Below, piece by piece: positions 6,605 through 12,789 of a stretch of 14,001 bases of DNA. Position 1 is the first letter of the stretch. Each line of letters begins with the position of its first letter. Origin of the DNA: an uncultured Azohydromonas sp. (GTDB lineage Bacteria; Pseudomonadota; Gammaproteobacteria; Burkholderiales; Burkholderiaceae_C). The notes beneath the pieces are model-generated. The model searched no databases. It was not told the origin of the DNA and saw only the letters and a program-made list of their open reading frames with translations. The stretch is taken from contig NZ_CALAOH010000041.1 of NCBI RefSeq assembly GCF_937926365.1, positions 1-14,001 of the forward strand. Reading direction: 5' to 3'. A program made the position numbers and the translations under genes.

Positions 6605-7539
6605 GCGGCGCTCCATTGCAGGCCCGGACGGCCCAGCGCGTAACCATTGACCAGCGCGCCCGGCAGCGGCAGCGCCTGCAGTTCGCGCAGCGCCTGCGCC
6701 GCGTCGGCGCCCTCGTTGAACACGGCCTCGTGCAGCCGCAGCACCTCGTTGAAACCCTGCGCGCAGGGCGACAGCCGGAGGCGCGACACGCCCGCGGCGC
6801 GCAGCGCGCCGGGACGGTCCAGCACGCACTGCAGCCCGGCCGACTGCGTCTGGATGCCGTTGAGCACCAGGAAGTCCTCGCCCTCACCCGATTTCAGCAG
6901 CAGCCCGTCGGGGTCGCCCAGGCAGCGGAACTCGCACTCGTCCTTGGGGAGCTTGTGATGCCGCGCCGTGAAGCAGCGCGCCGAGAAGGCCAAGGGCATG
7001 CGGCCGAAGGCAAAAAACTCCGTCAACACGGCCTCGCCCTGCGGCGTGCGTACCGGGTCGTCCGGGGGGTTGATGCGGGCGACGGTGGCCAGGTCCAGCT
7101 CCACCGGCGGCACCCAGCGCACGGCGCCCAGCGCGGCATATTCCCGCAGCGCCTCGCGGCTGTAGACGTTGACGTGCGGCGAGAGCATGAAGCGCCGGCC
7201 CATCAGCCGGTGCAGCGCCGAGGCGTCGCCGGCCTCGACGATGAAAGCCTCCTGCGCGCAGCGCTCGCGCAGGGTGCGCAGCTCGGCCTCGCTCTCGATC
7301 AGCGCCTGCGTCGCCAGCACCACCTCCTTGCCCGCCTGGCGCAGCTCCTGCGCCACGGACAGCCAATCGGCGGCCTTGAACTCGCGCCGGCGCGAGCACA
7401 CCACCTCGCCCAGCACCACGGCGTCCGCGGGGCCGTCGGCCACCTCGGCATAGAAATTCGTCAGCGCCTGGCGCGACCAGTGGTAGAGCACCGGCCCCAC
7501 CACCAGCGCCATGCGCGATGCGTCATTCAGCGTTGTCAT
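6601..7539 (-). CDS. ubiV: UbiV, U32-family Fe-S protein for O2-independent ubiquinone hydroxylation
   Basis: This 312-residue protein belongs to the peptidase U32 family. With UbiU it forms the complex that hydroxylates the ubiquinone ring without O2, with prephenate reported as oxygen donor in E. coli. The four cysteines known to bind [4Fe-4S] in E. coli UbiV (39, 180, 193, 197) correspond to Cys48, Cys189, Cys202 and Cys206 here, with identical spacings of 141, 13 and 4. The start at 7539 has a near-perfect GGAGGTGA signal. GGAGG (7548-7552) is 8 nt upstream and the signal overlaps the ubiU stop codon. The ubiU stop is only 5 nt upstream of the ubiV ATG, and ubiV ends within the ubiT start codon. 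A longer open frame upstream of 7539 is antisense-like noise inside ubiU. Cytoplasmic, with no signal or membrane segment. Confidence 0.94.
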   Translation of the reverse strand: MTTLNDASRMALVVGPVLYHWSRQALTNFYAEVADGPADAVVLGEVVCSRRREFKAADWLSVAQELRQAGKEVVLATQALIESEAELRTLRERCAQEAFIVEAGDASALHRLMGRRFMLSPHVNVYSREALREYAALGAVRWVPPVELDLATVARINPPDDPVRTPQGEAVLTEFFAFGRMPLAFSARCFTARHHKLPKDECEFRCLGDPDGLLLKSGEGEDFLVLNGIQTQSAGLQCVLDRPGALRAAGVSRLRLSPCAQGFNEVLRLHEAVFNEGADAAQALRELQALPLPGALVNGYALGRPGLQWSAA

Positions 7540-7544
7540 GCGCC

Positions 7545-8564
7545 TCACCTCCACGGCCGGCTGTAGGCGCCCAGCGTGTGCTGCTGGGCCTCGGCGTGGC
7601 GCGCCAGGCCGGCTTCCCAGGGCGGCTGGATCTCGAAGCCTTCCGGGTCGGCGGCGCAGCGGTCGATGGCTTGCCGCCAGATGCGCGTGACCTGTTCGAC
7701 GTAGCTGGCGCTGCGCTGGCGGCCCTCGATCTTGATGGCCGCGATGCCCAGCGCCATGAGCTGCGGCAGCAGCGCCATGCTGTTGAGGCTGGTGGGCTCC
7801 TCGATGGCGTACTCGCGCCGCCCTTCCACGTCGAAGCGGCCCTTGCACAGCGTGGGGTAGCCGCGCGACTCGTCGGGCGCGAAGCGGTCGATGAGCACGC
7901 CGCCCAGGCGCGCGTCCACGCCGCGCGGCGTCTCCTCCCAGCGCACGGCCGAGGCCGGCGAGCACACGCCGGCGTTGTTGGGCGACTGGCCCGTGGCGTA
8001 GGAAGACAGCGCGCAGCGGCCCTCGACCATCACGCACAGGCTGCCGAAGCCGAAGACCTCGATCTCGGCCGCGGTGTGGCGCGCCAGGTGCCCGACGTGG
8101 CTGAGCGTGAGCACGCGCGGCAGCACCGCGCGGCGGATGCCGTAGCGCTCGCGGTAGAACTCGATGGCCTCGTAGCTCGTGGCCGAGGCCTGCACGCTCA
8201 GGTGCAGGCGCAACCGTGGGTGCGTGCGCTGCGCGTAGGCCAGCACGGCGATGTCGGCGCAGATGAGCGCATCGGCGCCCATGGCCACGGCCGTGTCCAC
8301 GGCGCGGAACCAGCGCTCGCTGTCGCCGGCGCGCGCGAAGGTGTTGAGCGCCATGAGCACCTGGCGCCCGCGCGCATGGGCGTAGCGCACGCCCTCGCGC
8401 GCCTGGGCCAGGTCGAAGTTCAGGCCGGCGAAGTTGCGCGCGTTGGTCGCGTCCTTCAGGCCCATGTAGACGGCATCGGCGCCGGCATCCACGGCCAGCT
8501 GCAGCGCGCGCAGCGAGCCGGCCGGGGCCACCAGCTCGGGTTTCTTGATGTGGGGGGAAGACAT
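7545..8564 (-). CDS. ubiU: UbiU, U32-family Fe-S protein for O2-independent ubiquinone hydroxylation
   Basis: This 339-residue U32-family protein opens with KPELVAPAGSLRAL, typical of the family. It is the partner of UbiV in O2-independent hydroxylation of ubiquinone precursors. Four cysteines, Cys177, Cys184, Cys201 and Cys240, reproduce the spacings 7, 17 and 39 of the E. coli UbiU [4Fe-4S] ligands (169, 176, 193, 232). The U32 signature region is around 171-185 (FGFGSLCVMVEGRCA). I chose the ATG at 8564. A TTG six codons upstream (8582) is possible but adds only SDRSRM and falls inside a dyad. No strong ribosome binding site is visible for either start. This is the first gene of the minus-strand ubi operon and is divergent from glf. 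RlhA/TrhP-type RNA hydroxylases are the main confusable relatives; the cysteine spacing and the ubiV/ubiT neighbours favour UbiU. Confidence 0.93.
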   Translation of the reverse strand: MSSPHIKKPELVAPAGSLRALQLAVDAGADAVYMGLKDATNARNFAGLNFDLAQAREGVRYAHARGRQVLMALNTFARAGDSERWFRAVDTAVAMGADALICADIAVLAYAQRTHPRLRLHLSVQASATSYEAIEFYRERYGIRRAVLPRVLTLSHVGHLARHTAAEIEVFGFGSLCVMVEGRCALSSYATGQSPNNAGVCSPASAVRWEETPRGVDARLGGVLIDRFAPDESRGYPTLCKGRFDVEGRREYAIEEPTSLNSMALLPQLMALGIAAIKIEGRQRSASYVEQVTRIWRQAIDRCAADPEGFEIQPPWEAGLARHAEAQQHTLGAYSRPWR

Positions 8565-8575
8565 CCGGGATCGGT

Positions 8576-8600
8576 CAGACAACGGTGTGGGGATTGTCTG
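8576..8600. promoter_or_regulatory. Inverted repeat just upstream of ubiU
   Basis: A perfect 7-bp dyad, CAGACAA (8576-8582) and TTGTCTG (8594-8600), has an 11-nt spacer and begins 12 nt before the ubiU ATG. It could be an operator for the ubi operon or a hairpin in the 5' leader that covers the start region. It matches no regulator consensus I recognise. The 251-bp gap between the divergent ubiU and glf genes (8565-8815) also holds an isolated FNR-like half-site TTGAT at 8646-8650, without a matching second half. Confidence 0.35.
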
Positions 8601-8801
8601 GATGCGCCCGGCGCGGGGACTGATGCAGGTCTAGGTGCGGCGCAATTGATCCCATGGCCCTTCCGAGCCAATGGTCATGTGCTCATTTCCTCCAGTGCTT
8701 CGATCCGCCCGCGGCCTCTACCGGGCTGTGCCCCGTGACGGCCCAGGAACTCCCCCCGGCACATGCATTGCCGTGTGTTGGCTTGTTTATCCATGCCTAT
8801 A

Positions 8802-8809
8802 GGAAGGAG
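8802..8809 (+). promoter_or_regulatory. Ribosome binding site that fixes the glf GTG start
   Basis: GGAAGGAG lies 6 nt before GTG at 8816. It is the only good signal in the region and places the start 54 codons inside the longer open frame that begins at 8654, whose added residues have no family resemblance. Confidence 0.75.
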
Positions 8810-8815
8810 ATCCCC

Positions 8816-10129
8816 GTGGGTCAACTCAATGCCCCCGGCGCGGCGCCGCTGCGCCCGGCCGCCGCCGGTGGATTCGACGTGCTCGTGGTCGGCGCCGGCT
8901 TCGCCGGCAGCGTGCTGGCCGAACGCCTGGCCAGCCAGCTGGGCCTGCGCGTGCTCGTGTGCGACAAGCGGCCCCACATCGGCGGCAACGCCCATGACCG
9001 CTACGACGACGCCGGGTTGCTCGTGCATCCCTACGGGCCGCACATCTTCCACACCAACTCCGCCGAGGTCTTCGACTACCTGTCGCAGTTCACCGAGTGG
9101 CGCCCCTACCAGCACCGCGTGCTCGCCAGCGTGGACGGGCAGCTGCTGCCCATGCCCATCAACCTCGACACCGTCAACCGCCTCTACGGCATGACGCTCA
9201 CGGCGCTGGAGATGGAAGGGTTCCTGGCCTCCATGGCCGAGAAGCTGGAGAGCGTCAAGACCTCCGAGGACATGGTGGTCAGCAAGGTCGGGCGCGACCT
9301 CTACAACAAGTTCTTCCGCAACTACACGCGCAAGCAGTGGGGGCTGGACCCTTCCGAGCTCGACGCCAGCGTCACCGCGCGCGTGCCCACGCGCTGCAAC
9401 CGCGACGACCGCTACTTCACCGACACCTACCAGGCCATGCCGCGCGCGGGCTACACGCGCATGTTCGAGCGCATGCTCGCGCACCCGAACATCAAGCTCA
9501 TGCTCAACACCGACTACCGCGAGATCGAGCACCTGATCCCGTGGCGGCACATGATCTACACCGGGCCGATCGATGCCTACTTCAACTACCGCCACGGCCG
9601 CCTGCCTTACCGCAGCCTGCGCTTCGAACACGTGACGCTGCCGCAGGAGCATTTCCAGCCCGTGGGCACGGTCAACTTCCCCAACGACTACGCCTACACC
9701 CGCACCACCGAGTTCAAGCACCTGACCGGGCAGCAGCACACGCAGACCTCGGTGGTCTACGAGTTCCCCTGCGACGAGGGCGACCCCTACTACCCCGTGC
9801 CGCGGCCGCAGAACACCGAGCTCTACCGCCTCTACCAGGCCGAGGCGGAGCGGCTGCCCAACGTCAGCTTCGTGGGCCGGCTGGCGACCTACAAGTACTA
9901 CAACATGGACCAGGTGGTGGCGCAGGCGCTGACCACCTTCAAGAAGCTCAAGGCCGAGCTCTCGCCTGAGCCGGTACTGGTGGCCGGCGTGGCGGCAGCG
10001 GACGCGGCGCCGCTGGCCGCGGCCCGCAGCGCCAACGACGCCGCCGCGGCGTTGCCCGTCAATGGGGCGCCGGTGCGCGCGCTGCGCGAGGCGCCCGGCG
10101 CGGCGTTCCAGGGCTCCTCCGCTCCGTGA
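8816..10129 (+). CDS. glf: UDP-galactopyranose mutase
   Basis: This 437-residue flavoenzyme should interconvert UDP-galactopyranose and UDP-galactofuranose, the donor for galactofuranose-containing glycans. The FAD-binding Rossmann motif is GAGFAG at 26-31, followed by a strand ending in CDKRPHIGGNAHD (49-61). The family segment PYGPHIFHT lies at 72-80. The substrate region is around RVPTRCNRDDRYF (189-201), and the C-terminal FAD contact region is near FVGRLATYKYYNMD (352-365). Translation starts at GTG. The catalytic fold ends near residue 382; the last 55 residues are Ala/Pro-rich, low in complexity and absent from typical 370-400-residue homologues, so probably a flexible tail. The stop codon overlaps the next ATG (TGATG), so the downstream glycosidase-reductase fusion is translationally coupled. 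I see no glycosyltransferase or O-antigen genes beside it, so the final glycan is unknown. Confidence 0.93.
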   Translation: MGQLNAPGAAPLRPAAAGGFDVLVVGAGFAGSVLAERLASQLGLRVLVCDKRPHIGGNAHDRYDDAGLLVHPYGPHIFHTNSAEVFDYLSQFTEWRPYQHRVLASVDGQLLPMPINLDTVNRLYGMTLTALEMEGFLASMAEKLESVKTSEDMVVSKVGRDLYNKFFRNYTRKQWGLDPSELDASVTARVPTRCNRDDRYFTDTYQAMPRAGYTRMFERMLAHPNIKLMLNTDYREIEHLIPWRHMIYTGPIDAYFNYRHGRLPYRSLRFEHVTLPQEHFQPVGTVNFPNDYAYTRTTEFKHLTGQQHTQTSVVYEFPCDEGDPYYPVPRPQNTELYRLYQAEAERLPNVSFVGRLATYKYYNMDQVVAQALTTFKKLKAELSPEPVLVAGVAAADAAPLAAARSANDAAAALPVNGAPVRALREAPGAAFQGSSAP

Positions 10130-12309
10130 TGGCGCCGCTGGAGCTGTGGGCCGCCCCCGAGGCGACCGTCAACCGCGTCGGCGAGCACTACCTCGACCAG
10201 CTGGCGCTCAGCGGCTTCGCGCAGCGCCTGGACGACCTGGACCGGCTGGCCTCGCTGGGCGCGCGCCGCATCCGCTTTCCGCTGCTGTGGGAGCGCACCG
10301 AGCGCGGCGACGGCGGCCTGGACTTCGCCTGGGCCGACGCGCGCATGGCGCGGCTGCGCGAGCTGGGGGTCGCGCCCATCGTCGGGCTGCTGCACCACGG
10401 CAGCGGCCCGCGCCACACCAGCCTGCTCGACCCGGACTTCCCGGCCAAGCTCGCCGCCTACGCGCGCGCGGTGGCCGAGCGCTACCCGTGGGTGCGGGCC
10501 TGGACGCCGGTCAACGAGCCCGTCACCACGGCGCGCTTCTCGGGGCTGTACGGCGTGTGGTACCCCCACCGCGCGGACGACCGCTCCTTTGTGCGCGCGC
10601 TCATGAACGAGGTGCTGGGCACGGCGGCGGCGATGCGCGCCATCCGCGGGGTGCAGCCCGCGGCGCGGCTGGTGCAGACCGAGGACATCGGCTTCATCCA
10701 CTCCACGCCCCGGCTGCAGTACCAGGCGCGGCACGACAACGCCCGGCGCTGGCTGGCGCTGGACCTGCTCGCGGGCCGCCTGGACGAGCGCCACCCCATG
10801 CGCGGCTACCTGCTCGACCACGGCGCCACCGAGGCGGAGCTGGCCGCGCTGCGCGATGCCGCCGAGGCCGACATGCTCATCGGCGTCAACAGCTACATCA
10901 CCAGCGAGCGCTTCCTGGACCACCGGCTGGAGCGCTACCCCGCGCAGCTGCACGGCGGCAACGGCCGCGACCGCTACGTGGACACCGAGGCCGTGCGCGT
11001 GCTCGGCGCGCACGTGGGCGGCTTCGAGGCGCGGCTGCGCGAGGTGGCGGCGCGCTACCCCGCGCACGAGTTGGCGATCACGGAAGTGCACATCGGCTGC
11101 ACACGCGAGGAGCAGCTGCGCTGGCTGCACGAGGCCTGGGCCAGCGCGCAGGCGCTGCGCGGCCACGGCGTGAAGCTGCGCGCGCTCACGCTGTGGGCCG
11201 CCTTCGGCACCTTCGACTGGGACAGCCTGGTCACGCAGCCGCGGGGCCACTACGAGAGCGGCGCCTGGGACGTGCGCGGCCCGCAGCCGCGCGAGACGGC
11301 GCTGGCGGCGCTGGCGCGCGAGCTGGCCGCCGGGCGCGAGCCCTCGCATCCGGTGCTGCAGGGCCCGGGCTGGTGGCGGCGCGAGGAGCGCCACGTCTAC
11401 GTCCCGCACGGCGAGGTGCAGAGCTGGCGCTGCGGCGGGCGCCCGCTGCTGATCACGGGCGCGCGCGGCACGCTCGGCCAGGCCTTTGCGCGGCTGTGCC
11501 GCCTGCGCGGCCTGCCCTACCGGCTGCTGCGCCGCGACGAGCTCGACATCACCTGCGCCGCCGGCGTGCGCGCGCTGCTGCAAAGCTCCGGGGCCTGGGC
11601 CGTGGTCAACGCCGCGGGCTACGTGCGCGTGGACGACGCCGAGTCCGACCCGCGCCAGTGGCACGACAACGCGCTGGGCCCGATCACGCTGGCGCGCGAG
11701 TGCGAGCGCGCCGGCGTGGCGCTGCTGTCCTTCTCCAGCGACCTGGTCTTCGACGGCCGCCAGCAGCGCCCCTACCGCGAGAGCGACCCGGTGAACCCGC
11801 TCAACGCCTACGGCCTGGCCAAGGCGCGCGCCGAGCGGGCGCTGCTGCGGCGCGAGCGCGCGCTGATGGTGCGCACCAGCGCCTTCTTCGGGCCCTGGGA
11901 CCGCTACAACTTCCTGCACCTGGGGCTGGAGCGCATCGCGCGCGGCGAGGCGTGGACGGCGCCGCACGACCAGGTCGTCTCGCCCACCTACGTGCCCGAC
12001 CTCGTCAACGCCTGCCTGGACCTGCTCATCGACGGCGCCTGCGGGCTGTGGCATGTCGCCAATCGCGGGTCTTTGAGCTGGTACGACTTCGCCTGCTGCG
12101 CCGCCGAGGCCGCCGGGCAGCCGCGCCGCCTGGTGCAGGGCGTGCCCACCGGCACGCTGGGCCTGCGCGCCGCGCGCCCGCCCTACAGCGTCCTGGGCAG
12201 CGAGCGCGGCGACTTCACCGCGCCACTGGAGGAAGCGCTGCAGCGCTTCCTGGCCGAGGCCCCGCAACGCCTGCACGAACCGCCGCCGGCGGCGGTGTTC
12301 GGGCTTTGA
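10129..12309 (+). CDS. Fusion protein: GH1-like glycosidase plus RmlD-like sugar-nucleotide reductase
   Basis: This is a 726-residue two-domain protein. Residues 1 to about 400 resemble a compact glycoside hydrolase family 1 barrel. RRIRFPLLWER (46-56) matches the GH1 strand and Trp region, TPVNEP (126-131) supplies the acid/base Glu130, and ITEVHIG (317-323) supplies the likely nucleophile Glu319. Residues about 438-713 are an extended SDR of the RmlD type. These include the NAD(P) motif GARGTLG (444-450), NAAGYVRVDDAE (494-505), FSSDLVFDG (535-543) and the catalytic Tyr561-x3-Lys565. RmlD reduces dTDP-4-keto-rhamnose, but the real substrate here is not evident. The ATG at 10129 overlaps the glf stop, and no rmlABC genes are in view. 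No signal peptide is seen, so it is probably cytoplasmic. A hydrolase and a nucleotide-sugar reductase in one chain suggests linked steps, or a GH1 domain adapted to transglycosylation. Domain calls are firm; function is open. Confidence 0.85.
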   Translation: MAPLELWAAPEATVNRVGEHYLDQLALSGFAQRLDDLDRLASLGARRIRFPLLWERTERGDGGLDFAWADARMARLRELGVAPIVGLLHHGSGPRHTSLLDPDFPAKLAAYARAVAERYPWVRAWTPVNEPVTTARFSGLYGVWYPHRADDRSFVRALMNEVLGTAAAMRAIRGVQPAARLVQTEDIGFIHSTPRLQYQARHDNARRWLALDLLAGRLDERHPMRGYLLDHGATEAELAALRDAAEADMLIGVNSYITSERFLDHRLERYPAQLHGGNGRDRYVDTEAVRVLGAHVGGFEARLREVAARYPAHELAITEVHIGCTREEQLRWLHEAWASAQALRGHGVKLRALTLWAAFGTFDWDSLVTQPRGHYESGAWDVRGPQPRETALAALARELAAGREPSHPVLQGPGWWRREERHVYVPHGEVQSWRCGGRPLLITGARGTLGQAFARLCRLRGLPYRLLRRDELDITCAAGVRALLQSSGAWAVVNAAGYVRVDDAESDPRQWHDNALGPITLARECERAGVALLSFSSDLVFDGRQQRPYRESDPVNPLNAYGLAKARAERALLRRERALMVRTSAFFGPWDRYNFLHLGLERIARGEAWTAPHDQVVSPTYVPDLVNACLDLLIDGACGLWHVANRGSLSWYDFACCAAEAAGQPRRLVQGVPTGTLGLRAARPPYSVLGSERGDFTAPLEEALQRFLAEAPQRLHEPPPAAVFGL

Positions 12310-12339
12310 CTCCGTTTCTTGGCGGCCTCTTGAAACCCC

Positions 12340-12421
12340 CGTCACACCCGCGAAGGCGGGTGTCCACGAGTCCCGGGCAGCATCCCGGCGAACGTGGATG
12401 CCCGCCTGCGCGGGCATGACG
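12340..12421. repeat. Twin-hairpin REP-like element
   Basis: Two 29-nt arms, 12340-12368 and 12393-12421, are inverted relative to each other and match at 24 of 29 positions. Each arm is itself a perfect 8-bp hairpin: ACACCCGC/GCGGGTGT with loop GAAG, and ATGCCCGC/GCGGGCAT with loop CTGC. This is the widespread proteobacterial repeat with a CCCGCGnAGGCGGG core, in a paired, BIME-like arrangement. It begins 31 nt past the stop of the fusion gene. The right hairpin is followed by TTTTCT at 12425-12430, so it may also help end or protect that transcript. Confidence 0.7.
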
Positions 12422-12444
12422 AGGTTTTCTCACCGTCGATCAGA

Positions 12445-12462
12445 GAACCGGTTTGGAACCGG
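12445..12462. promoter_or_regulatory. GAACCGG direct repeat with 11-bp period
   Basis: GAACCGG occurs at 12445-12451 and 12456-12462, one helical turn apart, and again at 12605-12611. The first pair also forms the inverted repeat CCGGTT-TGG-AACCGG (12448-12462). Such an arrangement suits a dimeric DNA-binding protein, but I recognise no regulator for it. Confidence 0.3.
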
Positions 12463-12545
12463 CGACGCGCGCCATCAACGCCTCCGCCGCACAGCGCAAT
12501 TCCCAAACCACAGCCAAACGTCGAATCACTACGTAATGGCGTGTA

Positions 12546-12577
12546 TTGACAACAACACCATACGTCACGTTTGTAAT
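12546..12577 (+). promoter_or_regulatory. Possible sigma-70 promoter for the chemoreceptor gene
   Basis: A perfect TTGACA (12546-12551) is followed by TGTAAT (12572-12577) in the only AT-rich stretch of the region. The 20-bp spacing is longer than the usual 16-18, so either a different -10 is used or an activator is needed. An imperfect dyad (12531-12544 with 12554-12565) surrounds the -35 element and a second one (12572-12578 with 12582-12588) covers the -10 candidate. Confidence 0.35.
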
Positions 12578-12699
12578 TTGTAGTTACATTGCGCGGCAAC
12601 AGAAGAACCGGCTTCCAGGTGCCGGCCGTTGCGCCCTGCCCGGTGTGGGCCGGCTGGGTGCTGGGGCTGGCTCGCACGTTGACGTTCAGGAGGATGAAC

Positions 12700-12789
12700 A
12701 TGCCGCAGACCACGTTGCCCGTCGCCAGCGGACCGCGCGCGACGCCCGCCCCATCGCAGGCACGCCGCGCCGTGGAGCAGCAGCCATGA
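12700..12789 (+). CDS. Possible 29-residue leader peptide
   Basis: This short open frame begins at ATG 12700 with AGGAGG (12688-12693) 6 nt upstream. It is one of the best ribosome binding sites in the window. Its stop TGA at 12787-12789 overlaps the chemoreceptor ATG as ATGA, the same coupling seen at ubiV/ubiT. The peptide is Pro/Ala/Arg-rich with no membrane segment and resembles nothing I know. It may serve only to deliver ribosomes to the downstream start. The alternative is that the signal is chance, since the chemoreceptor has its own GGAG at 12774-12777, 8 nt from its ATG. Confidence 0.35.
   Translation: MPQTTLPVASGPRATPAPSQARRAVEQQP

Larger units (their letters stand above)
12310..12785. 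other. Non-coding region upstream of the chemoreceptor gene
   Basis: This 476-bp gap contains, in order, a twin-hairpin repeat (12340-12421), two GAACCGG motifs 11 bp apart (12445-12462), an AT-rich promoter-like patch with two dyads (12531-12588), a third GAACCGG (12605-12611), and a possible leader peptide gene (12700-12789) that overlaps the chemoreceptor start. The stretch 12520-12590 is clearly AT-richer than anything else in the window. I see no tRNA or other recognisable RNA. Confidence 0.6.

Noticed and set aside
8646..8659. FNR box for the ubi operon
   Set aside because: Only one half, TTGAT, is present. The partner half does not match ATCAA, so it is not a credible site on its own.
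8654..8815. 54-codon N-terminal extension of Glf
   Set aside because: The residues have no resemblance to the family, and GGAAGGAG 6 nt before the GTG at 8816 marks the true start.
9898..12417. Very long open frames antisense to or in another frame over real genes, for example 9898-12417 minus, 10062-12419 plus, 4190-6079 plus, 1862-3787 plus and 12342-13745 minus
   Set aside because: High-GC codon bias keeps these frames open. Their translations are low-complexity (His/Arg/Gly/Ala-rich) with no family resemblance, and each overlaps a well-supported gene.
12398..12583. Small open frame starting MPACAGMTRF
   Set aside because: It begins inside the twin-hairpin repeat. This is the familiar spurious translation of that repeat family and it has no ribosome binding site.
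12422..12785. FliA (sigma-28) flagellar promoter for the chemoreceptor
   Set aside because: No TAAA...GCCGATAA-like pair with suitable spacing was found, so control by the flagellar sigma factor cannot be supported.
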